Assembly: GCA_014523625.1 (NCBI GenBank)
Contig: JAATVP010000007.1
Location: 1-6,171 of the forward strand
DNA from: Nitrososphaerales archaeon TH5896
Lineage (GTDB): Archaea > Thermoproteota > Nitrososphaeria > Nitrososphaerales > Nitrososphaeraceae
Length of the DNA stretch: 6,171 bases
Direction: 5' to 3'
Shown here: positions 1-4,896 of the stretch, one piece after another
Layout of the letters: the number at the start of each line of letters is the position of its first letter
Numbering within the stretch: position 1 is the stretch's first letter
Program-made: the position numbers and the translations under genes
The notes under the pieces: model-generated
What the model saw: the letters and a program-made list of their open reading frames with translations, nothing else
Database searches by the model: none
Told to the model about the DNA's origin: nothing

Positions 1-14
1 CGGCCATTTGATAT

Positions 15-503
15 ATGCAAGTAATTCTGAACAAAAAAGAAAAAGAAGAACTCGTAGTCAAACTACATCAGGAAAATAAAACTATTAGACAAATTGCTGA
101 GAAAGTGCATATGAGTTTCAAAGACATTGGTGCTATTATCAAAAGAATAGATGGTAGAGATAATGAATCCGATTTTGACTTGAGTAACAAATCTAAAGCA
201 ACCCAAGCACTTTTTTTATATGAACAGGGCAAAAAGCCAGTCGAAGTGGCTCTAGAATTAGATATTCCGTATACTGAAGTAGAAGAACTACAGCAAGAAT
301 ATTGGGCATTAAAAGAGCTCGGCGACTTAGCTTTAATATATTATGAGATCAGGAATGATCTTGATCTGTTTCTAGGATTATTTCGTATAATGAAGAAAAA
401 CAGATTGATTAATCAAAAAGATATTCAGACTATGTTAAGATATGCCGCTTTCGATCTACCATCTTTAGAAAATAAGATACGAAAGCTTCTAATGACATCA
501 TAG
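15..503 (+). CDS. Double helix-turn-helix protein, C-terminus lost by frameshift
   Basis: Probably a DNA-binding protein; its target is unknown. Residues about 10-45 form a homeodomain-like helix-turn-helix (motif TIRQIAEKVHMSFKDIG). Residues about 60-97 look like a second copy (ALFLYEQGKKPVEVALELDI), followed by a helical segment. The start is fixed because an in-frame TGA lies at 9-11. The frame ends in LLMTS at 503, but the -1 frame continues without a break from the same point with NDIIELELRKKDLDNTI, a natural coiled-coil continuation of LENKIRKL. One lost T at about 486-490 would explain it. The restored protein would be about 204 aa and end at 628. Similar tandem-HTH plus coiled-coil proteins are, from memory, common in Nitrososphaerales. 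This is either a recent pseudogene, a sequencing error, or a functional short form. Confidence 0.8.
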   Translation: MQVILNKKEKEELVVKLHQENKTIRQIAEKVHMSFKDIGAIIKRIDGRDNESDFDLSNKSKATQALFLYEQGKKPVEVALELDIPYTEVEELQQEYWALKELGDLALIYYEIRNDLDLFLGLFRIMKKNRLINQKDIQTMLRYAAFDLPSLENKIRKLLMTS

Positions 504-628
504 AACTGGAGCTTAGGAAGAAAGACTTGGACAATACTATTATGCTACAGCGCGCACAATTATTTGATCTTGGTCAGGCTATTACGAAATATCAAAACAT
601 TCTCGATAGTGAAAAGAATGATCGATGA
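488..628 (+). pseudogene. Out-of-frame coiled-coil tail of the preceding HTH gene
   Basis: This 46-codon stretch, in the -1 frame relative to the gene ending at 503, encodes a charged helical sequence (SNDIIELELRKKDLDNTI, then LQRAQLFDLGQAITKYQ) and stops with TGA at 626-628. It has no start codon and no promoter of its own. It joins smoothly to the upstream protein if a single T is restored near 488, giving KLSNDIIELE. I infer that it is the detached C-terminus of the same gene rather than a separate protein. Confidence 0.65.
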
Positions 629-684
629 CTAGTTGGGGATAAATTTAATTTGATTAATGTTTGTAATATCAATGAATCAATATT

Positions 685-951
685 ATGACAGATTCCCTGC
701 ATCGATGTACCCAGTGTAATTCGCCTGTCACTGATTCAATTCAAATAGAAATTGAAAACTATGGGAGAGTAAAACTCGGTAAGCGTGTTGATGACTCCTG
801 GATATGCAACGATTGTTTGACAAAAAGAGCTGACAAAACTACTTCAATAATTCAGGACGACGATAATAGCATTCACCATGAACATATTGGAGATGCAAGC
901 AAATCAGACGTGTCTCCTAATACTCCCCCAGCAGACGAAGCTGATCTGTAA
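685..951 (+). CDS. Small four-cysteine (zinc-ribbon-like) protein with acidic tail
   Basis: An 88-aa protein of unknown function. Two cysteine knuckles, C8-T-Q-C11 and C41-N-D-C44, are separated by about 30 residues containing a basic, strand-like stretch (ENYGRVKLGKRVDDSWIC). This is a plausible treble-clef or zinc-ribbon fold. From about residue 50 the chain is acidic and polar, probably disordered, and ends in PPADEADL. The ATG at 685 is the first in frame before the first knuckle. An A/T-rich element at 641-651 could be the TATA box, giving a leader of about 14 bases. It lies 57 bases after the broken HTH gene and converges with the minus-strand gene at 1039-1227. Zinc binding is inferred from cysteine spacing. 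Confidence 0.75.
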   Translation: MTDSLHRCTQCNSPVTDSIQIEIENYGRVKLGKRVDDSWICNDCLTKRADKTTSIIQDDDNSIHHEHIGDASKSDVSPNTPPADEADL

Positions 952-978
952 TGTGGTAGATGATAATCAAGAATATTT

Positions 979-996
979 GATTTTTCTCACTTTCTT
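979..996 (+). terminator. Pyrimidine/T-rich tract after the four-cysteine gene
   Basis: A run of five T followed by CTCACTTTCTT begins 30 bases after the stop at 951. Archaeal RNA polymerase often ends at T-tracts without a hairpin, and this one sits between two convergent genes. No stem is visible. Confidence 0.3.
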
Positions 997-1038
997 ACTA
1001 TACGTATTACCAGAAATCACTATGTTCTAGTGAGCATA

Positions 1039-1227
1039 TTACATTCGAACGGTCTTTGTACCGTTGCATATACTACATCTACCATGATAGAATGGGTTAT
1101 CACACCTATTGGGAGTGCGTGCCAGCTTGCAACCAAATATTATTCCACATTGGATACATTGATGATAACATGTCTGAAACACGCCGTTGTCTTTACAATA
1201 CAGCGAACTCAATCTTTGAACAGCCAT
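1039..1227 (-). CDS. Small zinc-finger protein with CxxC...HGxCxxC motif
   Basis: A 62-aa protein of unknown role. Cysteines lie at 11, 20, 24, 27, 33, 42, 51 and 54. The core is C24-I-Q-C27-G, then F31-G-C33, then RCDNPFYHGRCSIC. A first CxxC knuckle followed by HGxCxxC is a recurring small zinc-ribbon ending in prokaryotic proteins, which is why I chose this strand over the overlapping plus-strand frames. An in-frame TAA at 1239-1237 bars any farther upstream start. A TATA-like ATTATAAG lies at 1243-1236, only about 12 bases before the ATG. If that box is used in the usual way, transcription would begin near 1213 and the leaderless start would be the TTG at 1212. All the clustered cysteines survive that shorter start. 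Function and metal binding are inferred. Confidence 0.6.
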   Translation of the reverse strand: MAVQRLSSLYCKDNGVFQTCYHQCIQCGIIFGCKLARTPNRCDNPFYHGRCSICNGTKTVRM

Positions 1228-1500
1228 TTTTGAGACTTATAATAGAGATCAACAGACAGCTTATTTTAAGAAGAGGAAATAAAGTTACTCAAAAAACATA
1301 AATAAAATTAATAAGTTCGATTTCCCCTCTACTAGTCACATTTCTTGAACATAAAGAGAGGATCGTGCAATCGACGGGACGTCCTATTAAATCTTTAATA
1401 TTGATACTGTTCGATTGAATTATAGAATGCCCGAGCTTAATGCAATAATTCTAATGGGTAGTGTATATAGTTAGCAGACTAGATCGTAAAATAATTAATT
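1228..1500. other. Intergenic stretch without a convincing gene
   Basis: Both strands are A/T-rich, with stops in all frames beyond about 1301. It holds the likely promoter of the minus-strand zinc-finger gene (1236-1243) and a nested pair of inverted repeats: a 7-base arm at 1368-1374 matching 1411-1417, enclosing a 6-base arm at 1386-1391 matching 1394-1399. A plus-strand open frame runs to 1301 but is antisense to the zinc-finger gene, has no ATG, and carries no recognisable motif. Confidence 0.5.
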
Positions 1501-1524
1501 CGTCTAGTTATTATTAACTAGACG
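1501..1524 (-). terminator. Perfect 10-bp hairpin, probable transcript end
   Basis: CGTCTAGTTA at 1501-1510 is the exact reverse complement of TAACTAGACG at 1515-1524, with a 4-base loop. On the minus strand it follows the TAG at 1532-1530 by only 5 bases and precedes an A/T-rich stretch ending in TTTT. A terminator or 3' stabilising hairpin for the minus-strand genes is the simplest reading. Because the structure is symmetric, a protein-binding palindrome cannot be excluded. Confidence 0.45.
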
Positions 1525-1529
1525 GGTAG

Positions 1530-1670
1530 CTAACAGACAGTTCTATAGACTTCTCTTTGCCTATTAATTGCAAACTCTGCTGCCGTATTTGCGATAGTTT
1601 TTGCGTTGTCTGCATTAATTCTTGAAAGCTTTTCTGTTTGTTGTTTGGCTCGCTCAAATACCCATCCCAT
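1530..1670 (-). CDS. Tiny helical ORF, frame and start uncertain
   Basis: A possible 46-aa protein of unknown function, a single long amphipathic helix (FERAKQQTEKLSRINADNAK, then a segment ending NRQREVYRTVC). I chose this frame over a rival frame on the same strand (1514-1699, which begins in a TAATG overlap with the upstream stop) for three reasons. Its first codon positions are rich in G and A. Only about a quarter of its third positions are G or C, as expected in an AT-rich genome, while the rival frame has many more. Its stop also sits just before the hairpin, whereas the rival runs into it. The open frame extends upstream to 1706 with sensible residues (GNDILFGNIDAM) but no ATG. The true start may therefore be the ATG at 1670 or a rare ATT at 1706. 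It may be translationally coupled to the gene ending at 1699. Confidence 0.35.
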   Translation of the reverse strand: MGWVFERAKQQTEKLSRINADNAKTIANTAAEFAINRQREVYRTVC

Positions 1671-1698
1671 AGCATCAATATTTCCAAATAAGATATCA

Positions 1699-2076
1699 TT
1701 ACCAATTTAGAATTGGTACTCGATGCTCATTAGCAGAATGCCGTCTAACAACAACTTTGTTAGTCTTATAGAATTCCATCTCCATACCTCTTGTTAAACT
1801 ATATTCTATTCTAAACGATTCGTCAGTTGCAATAGGCATTAGTTCAGTATTATGGGAATTACAAATAGGACAATCGAGAACATGCGATGACGATCTAGAT
1901 AAAGACTCTAAATCATCAATTCCAAAATAGGACGCACACCAATAACACGAATTGCAAATCACAAAATAGATTTTGTCGATAGGCTGCAATATTTCTTTGT
2001 TTACTATTGCATTCGGCGAGAGCTTGGCTTGTTTCAGCCGCAAATCATATGCTATATTAAGTCTAATTACTTCCAT
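1699..2076 (-). CDS. Five-cysteine zinc-ribbon protein
   Basis: A 125-aa protein, probably cytoplasmic, function unknown. The first 35 residues are a mixed basic/hydrophobic leader. A knuckle C41-N-S-C44-Y-W-C47 follows, and about 22 residues later a second pair C69-P-I-C72, so four or five cysteines could hold one zinc in a ribbon. After the ribbon comes a strand-rich segment (FRIEYSLTRGMEMEFYK) and a basic end. From memory, thaumarchaeal genomes carry many proteins of the form ICNxCxWCASY...CPxC...SLTRGMxMEF, but I cannot name a characterised member. A TATA-like GTATAATAG at 2119-2111 would give a leader of about 13 bases. The second knuckle matches HTH-associated zinc ribbons only loosely, so a role in transcription is speculative. 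Confidence 0.8.
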   Translation of the reverse strand: MEVIRLNIAYDLRLKQAKLSPNAIVNKEILQPIDKIYFVICNSCYWCASYFGIDDLESLSRSSSHVLDCPICNSHNTELMPIATDESFRIEYSLTRGMEMEFYKTNKVVVRRHSANEHRVPILNW

Positions 2077-2236
2077 AACAATTCTAAAATAGTATTATCA
2101 CAATCTTAGTCTATTATACGTTGTCATGAGTTTGTAAGTATACCTCGTTACCTCACAGGTGTCTATTATTTCTAAGCATTATCATAATAATAATTGACCA
2201 TTAGCTGATTAGTTGATAGGTTTAATTTTGTAAGAT

Positions 2237-2262
2237 GGGGATTGGAGGGTATACCAACCCCC
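2237..2262. repeat. Imperfect GC-rich hairpin
   Basis: GGGGATTGG at 2237-2245 pairs with CCAACCCCC at 2254-2262 except for one A/C mismatch, across an 8-base loop. The loop side contains the palindrome GGTATACC (2248-2255). It stands out as a GC-rich element in otherwise AT-rich intergenic DNA. Role unknown. Confidence 0.4.
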
Positions 2263-2328
2263 GAGTGAAATTATTCATTTTGGAAAACTGACTTTAGAAA
2301 AATTAAGAATATGATAGCACTTTTCTAT

Positions 2329-2403
2329 AATGAACCGAACGGCTCGATGTAGACGGTAGGTCAGTTCATATCTATCGGCTTCATTACTGGTTCATTGCCT
2401 ACC
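2329..2403. ncRNA. Possible structured RNA with competing stems
   Basis: AATGAACC (2329-2336) is complementary to GGTTCATT (2389-2396). GGTAGG (2355-2360) is complementary to CCTACC (2398-2403). The arms are in the order A, B, A', B', so the two stems either form a pseudoknot or exclude each other. A third match, GTTCAT at 2364-2369, can also pair with the first arm. A TATA-like element (CTATAAT) lies just upstream at 2325-2331. Nothing identifies a known RNA family. Confidence 0.25.
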
Positions 2404-2471
2404 ATTAATGTTAGGTACAATAAATTATGGATATCAAAATAATTGTCCTAGCTTGGCTTAATAGTACTTAA

Positions 2472-2603
2472 ATGTCATTTGACAAAAACATCGTAACGCC
2501 CTCAAGTGAAGCTCTGATTTGTGAAGAATGCAGTGCTATTTTTCGTACTATTGAAGCTCTTGATGAACATCGGAATCTAATACGAAGACAAAAAATTACG
2601 TAA
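2472..2603 (+). CDS. Mini C2H2-type zinc finger, probably frameshifted at its end
   Basis: A 43-aa ORF. It contains C18-E-E-C21, then 12 residues (SAIFRTIEALDE), then H34, which matches the first three ligands of a classical C2H2 finger. The expected second histidine is missing in this frame, which reads HRNLIRRQKIT and stops at 2603. If two bases were restored near 2583, the chain would read HRNLIHEDKKLR and stop at 2625, giving the spacing C-x2-C-x12-H-x4-H. I therefore infer a 2-base deletion. The finger may be non-functional, or the assembly may contain an error. An A/T-rich box at 2437-2444 is a weak promoter candidate. Single C2H2 fingers of this size occur in archaea and usually have unknown targets. 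Confidence 0.6.
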   Translation: MSFDKNIVTPSSEALICEECSAIFRTIEALDEHRNLIRRQKIT

Positions 2604-2695
2604 TGTTGGTTTTGCGGATGGTTAATTTGTCCATAATCGTTGTATCAACCACTCAATTGTACTATTCGAAAATCGAGGGAAATAGGTTTTAATAC

Positions 2696-2709
2696 ACTAA
2701 TACATTAGT
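2696..2709. promoter_or_regulatory. Palindrome in the promoter region of the TRAM gene
   Basis: ACTAAT at 2696-2701 and ATTAGT at 2704-2709 are exact reverse complements separated by two bases. They lie immediately after the TATA-like TTTTAATAC (2687-2695) and about 38 bases before the ATG at 2747. A regulator bound here could block initiation. The operator role is inferred from position and symmetry. Confidence 0.35.
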
Positions 2710-2746
2710 TCATATTACCATAATGCCTAACTAAGTATGACTTTTA

Positions 2747-2989
2747 ATGAGTTACGGACAGAACACGAGAGCAGCGAGTAATTTCTCAAAACCTGTAGAA
2801 ACAGGCAAAGAATACATGGTAGATATTACTGACACAGGTAGAGGCGGAGATGGTGTTACGAGAATAGCTGGGTTAGTAATATTTGTAAAAAATGCAAAAG
2901 CAGGAGACAAGAACATAAAGATTAAGATTAATTCAGTAGGTAGTAGATTTGCTATCGCAGAAGTAGTATCAGGTTCATCAAGTAGCTGA
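2747..2989 (+). CDS. TRAM-domain RNA-binding protein
   Basis: An 80-aa stand-alone TRAM protein. TRAM is a small OB-like beta barrel that binds RNA, also found in tRNA and rRNA methylthiolation and methylation enzymes. Single-domain archaeal versions have been described as RNA chaperones with cold-shock-like roles. Residues 1-15 are a flexible polar leader. Residues about 16-75 are the domain: KPVETGKEYMVDITDTGRGG, then DGVTRIAGLVIFVKNAKAGD, and the final strands NSVGSRFAIAEVV. A serine tail ends the protein. The full domain is present at normal length. The start at 2747 is the only ATG before the domain, and weak TATA candidates lie at 2687-2695 and 2709-2717. The winged-helix gene follows after 59 bases on the same strand, so co-transcription is possible. 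The family assignment is firm; the cellular target is unknown. Confidence 0.93.
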   Translation: MSYGQNTRAASNFSKPVETGKEYMVDITDTGRGGDGVTRIAGLVIFVKNAKAGDKNIKIKINSVGSRFAIAEVVSGSSSS

Positions 2990-3048
2990 TCTAATTGAGA
3001 TGAGTACACAGCAACAGCAACTTATCTTTGGATTACTTACAGATTTGA

Positions 3049-3357
3049 ATGGGAAAGAATTTGAATAGATCAAATAGATCCAAACACGAAAAATTTTCGG
3101 ATATTCTCAGGGACGTTGAGACGCACGAAGTAACCATAAATGAAATTCTGATTAAGACATATATTTTATATGATCCCCTGAAAAAATACCTGACTTTCTT
3201 GATTCAACAGGGACTTATTGCTTATAGGAAAGGAGAAAAGAGATTTAGAATAACGCAGCAGGGATTTCATGCTCTAGATATGTATACCAAAATGGACGAA
3301 TTATTGGTTCGAGAAACACGGCACAAAAGACCAGAGTACTTTGCCTCATTTCCATGA
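3049..3357 (+). CDS. Winged-helix DNA-binding regulator (ArnR1/HTH_45-like)
   Basis: A 102-aa archaeal single-domain winged helix, probably a cytoplasmic transcription regulator. After a basic leader, the domain begins with KHEKFSDILRDVETHEVTIN (helix 1). ILIKTYILYDPLKKYLTFLI follows (helices 2 and 3), then the wing GLIAYRKGEKRFRITQQG. The C-terminal helix (ALDMYTKMDELL) is the usual dimerisation or coiled segment of this family. The pattern 'GLI-Y----+-F-IT--G---L' is diagnostic. The start at 3049 is the ATG that gives the normal leader. A weak TATTA-like CTTATCTT at 3021-3028 would make the transcript nearly leaderless, or it could be read through from the TRAM gene. The regulated genes cannot be told from the sequence. 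The palindrome upstream of the TRAM gene is a candidate site. Confidence 0.87.
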   Translation: MGKNLNRSNRSKHEKFSDILRDVETHEVTINEILIKTYILYDPLKKYLTFLIQQGLIAYRKGEKRFRITQQGFHALDMYTKMDELLVRETRHKRPEYFASFP

Positions 3358-3399
3358 GACATGTTTAATTATTTGACATAAGACAATAGATTTCATATA

Positions 3400-3771
3400 T
3401 CAGGATATAGAAGAACTAGAGCTACTAATACTGAATATCTTGCTCCAATATCTATTAACCAATTTTATGGACTCAAATTTACTGTTCCAATATGATGTCG
3501 ATATGTTGATTGAATTATATTTTATCTTGTCATTAAGTTGATTTTGCATGTAATAGTGAGTATTGACATAATTATTGCTTATAACTAATTGGGAAGATAT
3601 TGGCTCTTCTATTAGTTCTTGTGTATCTTATAAGTATATATTATCATCATAACTTAGAGTCGAAGTATTATGATAATAAGCATGAATTCTTTCGACTGTA
3701 TTCATAGAACAATGTCGGTAGAAAATTCATTTGCTCTTGCTCATTTGACATTTAACACTGGTCCTATGCAT
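3400..3771 (-). pseudogene. Decayed paralogue of the cysteine-rich gene at 3854-4291
   Basis: Translating the minus strand from the ATG at 3771 gives MHRTSVKCQMSKSK, a stop (TGA), and then a frame that closely tracks the intact neighbour: HCSMNTVERIHAYYHNTS aligns with the neighbour's CCFTNTDERIHAYCQNTD. A second in-frame stop (TAA at 3630-3628) falls where the neighbour has a Glu. The frame then continues through ISSQLVISNNYVNTHYYMQN and SYWNSKFESIKLVNRYW to a TGA at 3402-3400. The cysteine-rich part is shortened by roughly 11 codons, and the first cysteine of the first knuckle has become Ser. No good TATA box lies at the expected place. It is a tandem duplicate that lost its zinc-binding head but kept a recognisable tail. 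Confidence 0.8.
3433..3712 (-). repeat. Tandem duplicated segment, copy 1 (pair with 3905-4193)
   Basis: Nucleotide similarity to 3905-4193 is obvious by eye. Shared blocks include ACCAATTTTAT, CCAATATGATGTC, TTGAATTATATTTT and GCATGAATTCTTTC, in the same order and spacing with few indels. This is the C-terminal two thirds of the duplicated cysteine-rich gene. The copies are offset by about 470 bases. Confidence 0.75.
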
Positions 3772-3853
3772 GTTCCATTTAAGTGATTTGGTGTGTTTGA
3801 CTCGGGTGGCGGTTTCTGACTAAGTAACGAATTACCGTGGGAGTTGGAATAAG

Positions 3854-4291
3854 TTATTTCGAGTACAATATGGTAGAGTTATTGATACCAATAGTAAGTA
3901 ATCTAGCCCAATAAATATTTACCAATTTTATAGATTCAAATATACTTTCCCAATATGATGTCAATATAATAATTGAATTATATTTTGTCTCGTCATGGAG
4001 TTGGTTTTGTGTATAATGATTAGTATTAACGACGTGATCATCATCTAGAATTAACTGAGATTTAGAAGACATTGGCTTTTCCATTAAATTTTGGTTATTC
4101 TCAATGTACATACCACTATCACAATTAAGATCATTTATCATTGAATCAGTATTTTGACAGTAGGCATGAATTCTTTCATCAGTATTAGTGAAACAACACG
4201 AACATGTAAAACATAGTATATCATGACAAACATTACAATAAGAATGCGGGATGAGACTTGCTCCGCATCGTACACAGATAGTTGAACCCAT
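3854..4291 (-). CDS. Cysteine-rich zinc-binding protein with conserved C-terminal helix
   Basis: A 145-aa protein of unknown function. The first 45 residues carry C6-V-R-C9, C19-N-V-C22, C27-F-T-C30, C32, C33, H42 and C45. This is enough for two zinc sites in a B-box- or double-ribbon-like arrangement (CVRCGASLIPHSYCNVCHD). A polar, Asn-rich, probably disordered linker follows (about 46-105). The C-terminal segment SYWESIFESIKLVNIYWARL looks like an amphipathic helix and is kept in the decayed paralogue at 3400-3771, so it was probably under selection. The start is well supported: a TATATA-type box lies 22-29 bases upstream, giving a leaderless transcript. An 8-bp inverted repeat surrounds that box. 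I know of similar thaumarchaeal hypothetical proteins beginning MGSTxCVxCG but none with a known role. Confidence 0.82.
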   Translation of the reverse strand: MGSTICVRCGASLIPHSYCNVCHDILCFTCSCCFTNTDERIHAYCQNTDSMINDLNCDSGMYIENNQNLMEKPMSSKSQLILDDDHVVNTNHYTQNQLHDETKYNSIIILTSYWESIFESIKLVNIYWARLLTIGINNSTILYSK

Positions 4292-4299
4292 AACGGATA

Positions 4300-4329
4300 T
4301 CGCTGTTAGCCCATATATAACAACAGCGA
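4300..4329. promoter_or_regulatory. Inverted repeat flanking the TATA box of the 145-aa gene
   Basis: TCGCTGTT at 4300-4307 is the exact reverse complement of AACAGCGA at 4322-4329. The 14-base spacer contains the minus-strand TATA box (TTATATAT, 4320-4313), centred about 25 bases before the ATG at 4291. A dimeric regulator bound to both arms would straddle the TATA box, so this is a good operator candidate. Confidence 0.55.
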
Positions 4330-4447
4330 ATAAAAATAATAGATCAATACAATGTTATATTCTTATTATATTCATGGTCTGAATGAAATAATGCATATTG
4401 AGTCATAAGTCTGAAGAAATAGTGGAATATGTCATATTAGTAACAAA

Positions 4448-4677
4448 TTACTCATCAATTGGGCTTGGGGTTGGATAATCTTCGGGCTCCGGTTCGGGTG
4501 ATGAGACATTCAGTCTCGTTGTTACACTTGCACTACTACTGTCGTTCTCAAATCCGGTTAAATTGCTTGTATTTGTCATATTTTGAGCGTTAACGCTCTG
4601 TTCAACTAATCCAACTATAAGATTAGCTGTTGCTGCTACAATAATTACTGCAACAATAATCGTATACGGATGATCAT
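4448..4677 (-). pseudogene. Exported or membrane-anchored protein, frame broken in signal peptide
   Basis: One minus-strand frame, open from 4681 to the TAA at 4450-4448, reads as a secreted protein. It has a hydrophobic segment (TIIVAVIIVAATANLIVGLV), a cleavage-like region EQSVNAQN, a polar Ser/Thr/Asn part (MTNTSNLTGFENDSSSASVT) and an acidic proline-rich tail (EPEPEDYPTPSPIDE). The frame has no ATG, GTG or TTG ahead of the hydrophobic part. An ATG at 4677-4675 in the neighbouring frame gives MIIRIR. Restoring one base near 4662 would fuse them into an ordinary signal peptide and a mature protein of about 45-50 aa. I infer a 1-base deletion, or a sequencing error. The ending VNAQ matches what I remember of thaumarchaeal signal peptides. 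Function unknown. Confidence 0.6.
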
Positions 4678-4722
4678 ATAGCTAGTAACTTATGAGAATT
4701 CATAGATCAACTCATAAAAGTG

Positions 4723-4730
4723 ATAATAAG
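4723..4730 (+). promoter_or_regulatory. TATA box of the 47-aa zinc-knuckle gene
   Basis: ATAATAAG, preceded by a purine-rich AAAAGTG, is centred 27 bases before the ATG at 4753. This is the spacing expected for an archaeal leaderless transcript starting at the ATG. Confidence 0.5.
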
Positions 4731-4752
4731 ATTGTGGGCAAAACACACTGTA

Positions 4753-4896
4753 ATGGTTGTAATAATCACATGTAAAAACTGTGGACATGAATACAAATCA
4801 GAAGTGCCACAAACCCCAGATGAAGAAACTCTTAGATCTGAGCCCCGCGAGCACAATCAGATTTCAAGTCATAATGGAGCAGACTTATTGGGTTAA
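4753..4896 (+). CDS. 47-aa single zinc-knuckle protein
   Basis: A very small protein of unknown function. It starts with a hydrophobic strand and one knuckle, MVVIITC7KNC10GHEY, like the first half of a zinc ribbon. An acidic, polar chain follows (VPQTPDEETLRSEPREHNQI) with two histidines that might complete the site. A dimer could also share one zinc. Support comes from the well-placed TATA box, the conserved-looking CKNCGHEY start common to zinc-ribbon proteins, and low G/C at third codon positions. It is divergent from the broken exported-protein gene and converges with the receiver gene ending at 4982. Zinc binding is inferred. Confidence 0.6.
   Translation: MVVIITCKNCGHEYKSEVPQTPDEETLRSEPREHNQISSHNGADLLG

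Larger units (their letters stand above)
2077..2471. other. Gene-poor stretch with several inverted repeats
   Basis: No open frame here has a start codon and a recognisable motif. The upstream end carries the promoter of the minus-strand zinc-ribbon gene. Visible structure includes an imperfect GC-rich hairpin at 2237-2262 and a set of overlapping complementary arms at 2329-2403, described separately. A 36-codon minus-strand frame around 2280-2390 reads plausibly but has no start. It could be a regulatory or small-RNA region, or decayed coding DNA. Confidence 0.45.

Noticed and set aside
1030..1301. Plus-strand open frames opposite the 62-aa zinc-finger gene
   Set aside because: They begin at TTG or lack ATG, have no recognisable motif, and mirror the minus-strand gene, which has a clear CxxC/HGxCxxC pattern.
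1311..1330. GTTCGATTTCC resembling a tRNA T-loop
   Set aside because: The flanking bases do not form the T-stem, and no anticodon or acceptor stem is present upstream.
2280..2390. Minus-strand 36-codon frame reading DRYELTYRLHRAVRFIIEKC
   Set aside because: The composition is plausible, but there is no start codon, no promoter and no known match. It may be chance.
2752..3009. Minus-strand open frame across the TRAM gene
   Set aside because: It is antisense to a confidently recognised TRAM domain and shows no motif of its own.
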